This document shows positions 63,550-64,000 of a DNA stretch of 64,000 nucleotides, piece by piece. The stretch is from Turritopsis dohrnii. Its lineage: Eukaryota > Cnidaria > Hydrozoa > Anthoathecata > Oceaniidae. The position numbers were made by a program, and so were the translations under genes. A model generated the notes under the pieces. It was given only the letters and a program-made list of their open reading frames with translations, had not been told where the DNA came from and did not search any database. The stretch's first letter is position 1, and each line of letters opens with the position of its first letter. The stretch lies in contig BQMF02000608.1 in assembly GCA_027922465.2 (NCBI GenBank), positions 124,001-188,000 on the forward strand. Direction: 5' to 3'.

Positions 63550-64000
63550 CTAGGCGCACAGGCGGCGTCGCTCGCCATCCATGTTCAGTATGCGTTGTGT
63601 CGCAGAATTTAATTCATGTAAAAGTTTCTTTTCAGGCATTAATTTTTTAATTCATTTCTTACATTCAGAAGATTTAAAACAGAAACAAATAGCAACATGA
63701 CTCAGAATATATATTTATACGCAGAAGAGAAGTAACTTTAATGTAAAAAAATGGCAATATATAACACAGAACTGTTTACCCAGACATACAAAACGAAATA
63801 TTACAAAATGTTAATTCAAAACAAATTGATAACTTCAAACTTCTTTTGTTCCAAAGTCACTACTGTTTACAACCATTAATGAATTAATGATAATGATATA
63901 TAGTCTGTTCTTCCCAAAACCATCAACGTCATGACGTAATGTTGATGACGTTGACGGCTTTTAACGTTTCATGTCCGCATAGTCGAACAATATTCAACCA
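63550..64000 (-). mobile_element. Helitron-like 3' end, continues past the window
   Basis: On the minus strand the sequence ends GTGCGCCTAG followed by T. It is preceded by the hairpin core GGCGAGCGACGCC and by GCATACTGAACATGG, which parallels GCATGCTGAACATGG at the end of the 49134-49625 element. The 5' end (TCTATATATTAATAG) was not found before 64000. Confidence 0.5.

Overview
This is an AT-rich (roughly two thirds A+T), intron-containing animal nuclear sequence. Short exons with GT-AG introns, metazoan gene families (an HNF4-type nuclear receptor, CFDP1/BCNT, paraplegin), a HEPN/NB-ARC/TPR gene, and a dense load of DNA transposons suggest an early-branching metazoan, most likely a cnidarian. 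A sponge cannot be excluded. No prokaryotic features were seen.

Layout. At the far left (312-545, minus) lies one exon encoding the DNA-binding domain of an HNF4-like nuclear receptor; the rest of that gene runs off the window. CFDP1/BCNT, the animal SWC5 homologue, follows on the minus strand as eight exons (4204-7417) whose splice phases all agree. After about 6 kb of repeats, the mitochondrial m-AAA protease paraplegin (SPG7) runs on the plus strand as 18 exons (13895-28696, 747 residues). Its 7.3-kb second intron is packed with transposons. From 31.1 to 34.5 kb a decayed DDE-transposase-type gene (minus) abuts a PIF/Harbinger element. From 34.5 to 37.5 kb lie inverted-repeat elements, including a Tigger-like element inserted in a foldback element, and a tRNA-derived SINE.

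The most distinctive locus is 38624-45247 (minus): a predicted 1524-residue STAND protein. Its order is a DZIP3-like HEPN domain, an NB-ARC NTPase, a helical linker, and 16 full plus one partial nearly identical 42-residue kinesin-light-chain-type TPRs. The large exon has no ATG before the HEPN domain. A strong splice acceptor at 43171 and a phase-compatible 9-codon exon at 45221-45247 give a plausible start. Such proteins are candidate innate-immune sensors; that role is inference.

From 45.9 to 64 kb I find almost only mobile DNA: several MITEs, two Helitron-like elements in direct tandem contact, long inverted repeats surrounding a 5'-truncated non-LTR retrotransposon, and a field of diverged repeats. 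One intronless 119-codon ORF of unknown function (56857-57216, minus) is the only gene candidate there. The genes appear unrelated in function, so this is ordinary animal gene order rather than an operon.
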